A DNA stretch of 8,233 nucleotides. Source: JBMNTP01 sp050945795. Its GTDB lineage: Bacteria; Bacillota; Clostridia; Christensenellales; MGBC116941. The stretch covers positions 1 through 8,233 of the forward strand of contig JBMNTP010000040.1 of NCBI GenBank assembly GCA_050945795.1. The letters run 5' to 3'. Of this stretch, positions 6,101 through 8,233 are shown one piece after another (positions within the stretch are counted from its first letter, which is position 1; every line of letters starts with the position of its first letter). Below the pieces are notes generated by a model. That model searched no databases, had not been told where the DNA came from, and saw only the letters and a list, made by a program, of their open reading frames with translations. The position numbers and the translations under genes were made by a program.

Positions 6101-6877
6101 ATGTTTAATGGCGGCGAAATTGTAATACGCAACAGAAAAGTAAGAGCGCTGGTTGAAGAATACAAAAAGACTATAGACGAAAAGACGGCGATTATAGCCG
6201 ATCTAGAAAAAAAGCTTGCCGATGCTGAAAAAAGCGCAAGCGAGGCTAATGAGCAGGCCTTAAAAGACAGGGCGGAAGCTGAAAGGCTGGCGGTGTTTGA
6301 AGAAAAATGGAATCAGGGCGAGAAGAACATCGCAAAAGTTATGCTTGATGCGTATCGTGAGGCGGATAAGATAAAGCATCGCGCGGTATTGGAAAAGGAA
6401 ACGCAACTCGAAAATCTTCGCGTGTTCACCCGTATACTTGAAGGGTTTGAGGACGCGGCGCTTGGCATGGCAGAGACGATGCGAAACGAGCTGGGAATAA
6501 TAAAAAGAAAAGCCAATGAGGCGGCGATAACCATAACCGATGATGATAAGCCGCAGGTTATATCTAAGCCGGAGGGCGACGAGCTAAGTAACATACTCGA
6601 TGAGATAATGAAGCCGCACGAAGTAAAGGAGCAGCCGGATGCTGTTGAGTCGTTTGATCCAAGGGCGGCTTATCGCGCGATAAGAGAGGCTGTATTTGTC
6701 GAAAACGATGCCAAAGAAGATAGCGATGACAGCGTCGAGAAGGATGTTGAAGTAGCGGAAGAAAAAGCCGATGAAGAAAGCAGCCAATCGCCGGAAGTAG
6801 ATAGTTCCTATGACGCGGCGGAGCAAGAAGCCGATGCATCTGATAATGAAGAAAAGAGCGCGGGTATGTTATGGTAG
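6101..6877 (+). CDS. Acidic coiled-coil protein, partly DivIVA-like
   Basis: A 258-residue protein with SD AGGGGGG (6087-6093) and ATG 6101, 21 bases after pncB and probably in the same operon. Residues 13-70 are heptad-rich coiled coil (Lys/Glu/Ala). Residues 71-105, NQGEKNIAKVMLDAYREADKIK and onward, resemble the second coiled coil of DivIVA/Wag31 proteins, where a similar IGKVL..A..EAD pattern occurs. The N-terminal lipid-binding DivIVA domain is absent, so the name cannot be applied. Residues 105-145 are helical; 185-200 (FDPRAAYRAIREAVF) may be a short amphipathic helix; 201-255 are extremely acidic and probably disordered. No signal peptide or membrane segment is present, so it should be cytoplasmic. 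A cytoskeletal or scaffold role is a guess from the coiled coil. Confidence 0.75.
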   Translation: MFNGGEIVIRNRKVRALVEEYKKTIDEKTAIIADLEKKLADAEKSASEANEQALKDRAEAERLAVFEEKWNQGEKNIAKVMLDAYREADKIKHRAVLEKETQLENLRVFTRILEGFEDAALGMAETMRNELGIIKRKANEAAITITDDDKPQVISKPEGDELSNILDEIMKPHEVKEQPDAVESFDPRAAYRAIREAVFVENDAKEDSDDSVEKDVEVAEEKADEESSQSPEVDSSYDAAEQEADASDNEEKSAGMLW

Positions 6878-6913
6878 AGTATGCATAGAAGTTATAAGAG
6901 CATAGAAAATATT

Positions 6914-6939
6914 AAAAGAGCGGGTAAAACCGCTCTTTT
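6914..6939. terminator. Bidirectional terminator between convergent genes
   Basis: AAAAGAGCGG (6914-6923) pairs perfectly with CCGCTCTTTT (6930-6939) around GTAAAA. The T-run on each strand after the GC-rich stem lets it stop the lgt operon from the left and the permease gene from the right. Both U-tracts are short (four T). Confidence 0.82.
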
Positions 6940-6975
6940 GTAATGCTAAAGCTTAGTTCTATTATTGCCGATTAT

Positions 6976-7917
6976 TTACGCGTCGGATGCCTCGGCGAGC
7001 GGCTTAGAGAGCGGCTCGGCAGTAGACGCCTCTACCGCTTCGTTTAGTTTGCTCTTTTGGTCGGCGCGCATGGCGAAGAAACTGCGTGCGCCCACCGCCG
7101 CCAGCACTACAATGCCGCCCAATATGGAATTTAAGGAAGGTATTTCGGCGTATATTAGCATAACCCATACCGGGTTTAATATAGGCTCTATCATAGGCAC
7201 CAACATAAGCTCAAGCGCGCTGGCTTTTTTCGATGCGACAGCAAAAAGTATATACGGCAAAGCAAGCTGGAATATGCCCATTATGGTAATTACTACTCCA
7301 TCGGTGACTGTGGGGGAGGAGGTTAAAAGTATAGGCAATCCTAGTAAAAAACCAAGTATGTTGCCATAAAATACCATATAAATAGAATCTTCGGGATTAA
7401 AGCGCATACATATCGCCATCGCGGCGAACGATACACCCGACAGCACCGCCATTATGTCGCCAAAAAGCTGTCCGTTGCCTATTGAATCGCTGAAAAACAA
7501 CAGCATGCCCCCGCCTATACCTACTACCGCCAACCAATCTACCAATTTTATCGGCTCTTTAAGTAGCCACCAACCGAGCAGCGCGGCGTATATTGGCGAG
7601 CAGTACTGGAGCAGTATGGCGTTTGCGGCTGAAGTATTTTTATTTGCTAATACAAAGAGTATTACGGTACAGCAGTAGAAAAACGAACCTATCGCCGTCG
7701 CCGGGCGAGGCATCTTCAAACGGCCTTTAAGGACAAAAAAAAGAAACAGGGCGGCAATTCCTGAGCGCCAGGAAGTTATAGCTAAAGCGTCAAGCGTTGT
7801 AATCTTTATAAGCACGCCGCCGGTGCTCCATAGAATTCCGCAGAGGAAGAGCATTATAAGGGATGTTTTTTTAGTAAAACTACGATTGAGCAAATTCAAT
7901 TCCGTGTCCTCCACCAT
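6976..7917 (-). CDS. EamA/DMT-superfamily permease (RhaT/YdcZ-like exporter)
   Basis: 313 residues with ten hydrophobic segments arranged as two EamA repeats (about 20-142 and 150-284). The first ends with LLKEPIKLVDW (Glu121); the second has the matching LVPMIEPILNPVWVMLIYAEIPS (Glu244, Glu258). GILWSTGGVLIK in TM1 and the ITSWRSGIAALFLF pattern of TM2 are typical of the family. Such carriers usually export amino acids, metabolites or drugs; the substrate cannot be told. Residues 285-313 form a hydrophilic Ala/Glu-rich cytoplasmic tail. The ATG at 7917 has no SD upstream; GGAGG at 7912-7908 lies inside the frame, eight bases before TTG 7899. The true start is thus probably TTG 7899 (307 residues), with TM1 unaffected. 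Confidence 0.9.
   Translation of the reverse strand: MVEDTELNLLNRSFTKKTSLIMLFLCGILWSTGGVLIKITTLDALAITSWRSGIAALFLFFVLKGRLKMPRPATAIGSFFYCCTVILFVLANKNTSAANAILLQYCSPIYAALLGWWLLKEPIKLVDWLAVVGIGGGMLLFFSDSIGNGQLFGDIMAVLSGVSFAAMAICMRFNPEDSIYMVFYGNILGFLLGLPILLTSSPTVTDGVVITIMGIFQLALPYILFAVASKKASALELMLVPMIEPILNPVWVMLIYAEIPSLNSILGGIVVLAAVGARSFFAMRADQKSKLNEAVEASTAEPLSKPLAEASDA
7908..7912 (-). promoter_or_regulatory. SD suggesting a TTG start for the permease
   Basis: On the minus strand GGAGG (7912-7908) is followed by eight bases and TTG (7899-7897), codon 7 of the longer frame. No comparable SD precedes ATG 7917. Confidence 0.55.
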
Positions 7918-7958
7918 ATGATACGCTTATTTTATCGTATTAAGGCAATATAAACAAG

Positions 7959-7987
7959 ATAGCCGGTTGTGAAAGGGTATTTGTCAA
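7959..7987 (-). promoter_or_regulatory. Possible promoter of the permease gene
   Basis: A perfect TTGACA lies on the minus strand at 7987-7982. The -10 is poor: GGCTAT at 17 bases' spacing (7964-7959), or TATCTT (7961-7956) at 20 bases. Confidence 0.35.
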
Positions 7988-8008
7988 AGCGCACCTTTAT
8001 GGTATAAT
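7981..8008 (+). promoter_or_regulatory. Promoter-like sequence reading into the tandem repeat
   Basis: TTGTCA (7981-7986, 5 of 6) and TATAAT (8003-8008) are 16 bases apart on the plus strand. The -10 is part of the repeat unit; the -35 is in unique DNA. Transcription would start near 8015, just before the first hairpin. The second copy has the same -10 but no good -35. Confidence 0.5.
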
Positions 8009-8127
8009 AACCTCACGCCGCAGACGGACGCAGAGCGTCCGGCGGCTGAGAGAACATTGAACCATAAAGCCTTTCGCAATGCGAAAGCCGTCGCCGTGCG
8101 ACTGAGTCGGCTATGCCGCCGCTTTTC
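8001..8127. repeat. Tandem 127-base repeat, copy 1
   Basis: Begins GGTATAATAACCTCACGCCG. It holds a long hairpin, GCCGC (8017-8021) with GCGGC (8042-8046) outside GGACGC (8026-8031) with GCGTCC (8035-8040), loop AGA. Then come TGAGAGAACATTGAACC and a second hairpin, CTTTCGC (8071-8077) with GCGAAAG (8081-8087). Smaller dyads follow: CGACTGAGTCG (8099-8109) and CGGCTATGCCG (8108-8118). No open reading frame of note. Confidence 0.9.
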
Positions 8128-8233
8128 GGTATAATAACCTCACGCCGCAGACGGACGCAAAGCGTCCGGCGGCTGAGAGAGCATTGAACCATAAAGCCTT
8201 TCGCTTTGAGAAAGCCGTCGCTGCGCGCCGGAG
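8128..8233. repeat. Tandem 127-base repeat, copy 2 (cut by window end)
   Basis: Aligns without gaps to 8001-8106 with nine mismatches in 106 bases. In the first hairpin the only change is in the loop (AGA to AAA), so the stem is intact. In the second hairpin the loop and one stem base change, leaving CTTTC with GAAAG. Four of the nine changes fall in the last 12 bases, where the copies begin to diverge. Confidence 0.88.

Noticed and set aside
6965..7369. Plus-strand 134-codon frame opposite the permease
   Set aside because: Antisense shadow of a well-supported ten-TM transporter; no SD, and it begins downstream of a terminator.
8055..8070. tRNA T-arm (minus strand GGTTCAAT)
   Set aside because: No acceptor, D-arm or anticodon arm can be folded around it.
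8001..8233. CRISPR array
   Set aside because: The repeats are 127 bases long, directly adjacent and lack unique spacers; no cas gene is present.

Overview
The window looks like chromosomal DNA of a low-to-mid GC Gram-positive anaerobe, most likely a member of the Clostridia. Supporting signs are a T-box leader, strong GGAGG-type ribosome binding sites, near-consensus sigma-A promoters, a LytR-CpsA-Psr (LCP) envelope protein and a Firmicute-style Lgt. Nothing in the sequence fixes the genus. No phage, transposase, CRISPR or rRNA/tRNA gene is visible.

Layout. (1) Bases 1-654, minus strand: N-terminal 218 codons of an LCP-family cell-wall ligase, cut by the window edge, with its own promoter near 748-776. 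(2) Bases 851-2956, plus strand: a consensus promoter, a complete T-box leader with terminator, a 576-residue AMP-forming acyl-CoA synthetase and a terminator. The best specifier reading is CUC (leucine). (3) Bases 2957-3300: no gene; a palindrome-rich repeat-like element followed by an AT-rich stretch with two dyads. (4) Bases 3301-3604: a small Pro/Asp-rich lipoprotein with a TTG start, then a terminator. (5) Bases 3632-6939: a probable operon lgt - pncB - acidic coiled-coil protein, ending in a hairpin shared with the convergent gene. (6) Bases 6976-7917, minus strand: an EamA/DMT-family permease. (7) Bases 7918-8233: overlapping divergent promoter-like signals, then two tandem copies of a 127-base, hairpin-rich repeat, the second cut by the window end.

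Functional themes. LCP, the small lipoprotein and Lgt all concern the cell envelope; Lgt would be needed to lipidate the lipoprotein encoded just upstream. PncB performs NAD salvage from nicotinate. The most interesting unit is the T-box/acyl-CoA synthetase pair: T-boxes normally control aminoacyl-tRNA synthetases, amino-acid biosynthesis or transport. A leucine-responsive acyl-CoA ligase would fit leucine synthesis from isovalerate by reductive carboxylation in anaerobes; this is an inference. The tandem 127-base repeat is the second item that known features do not explain.
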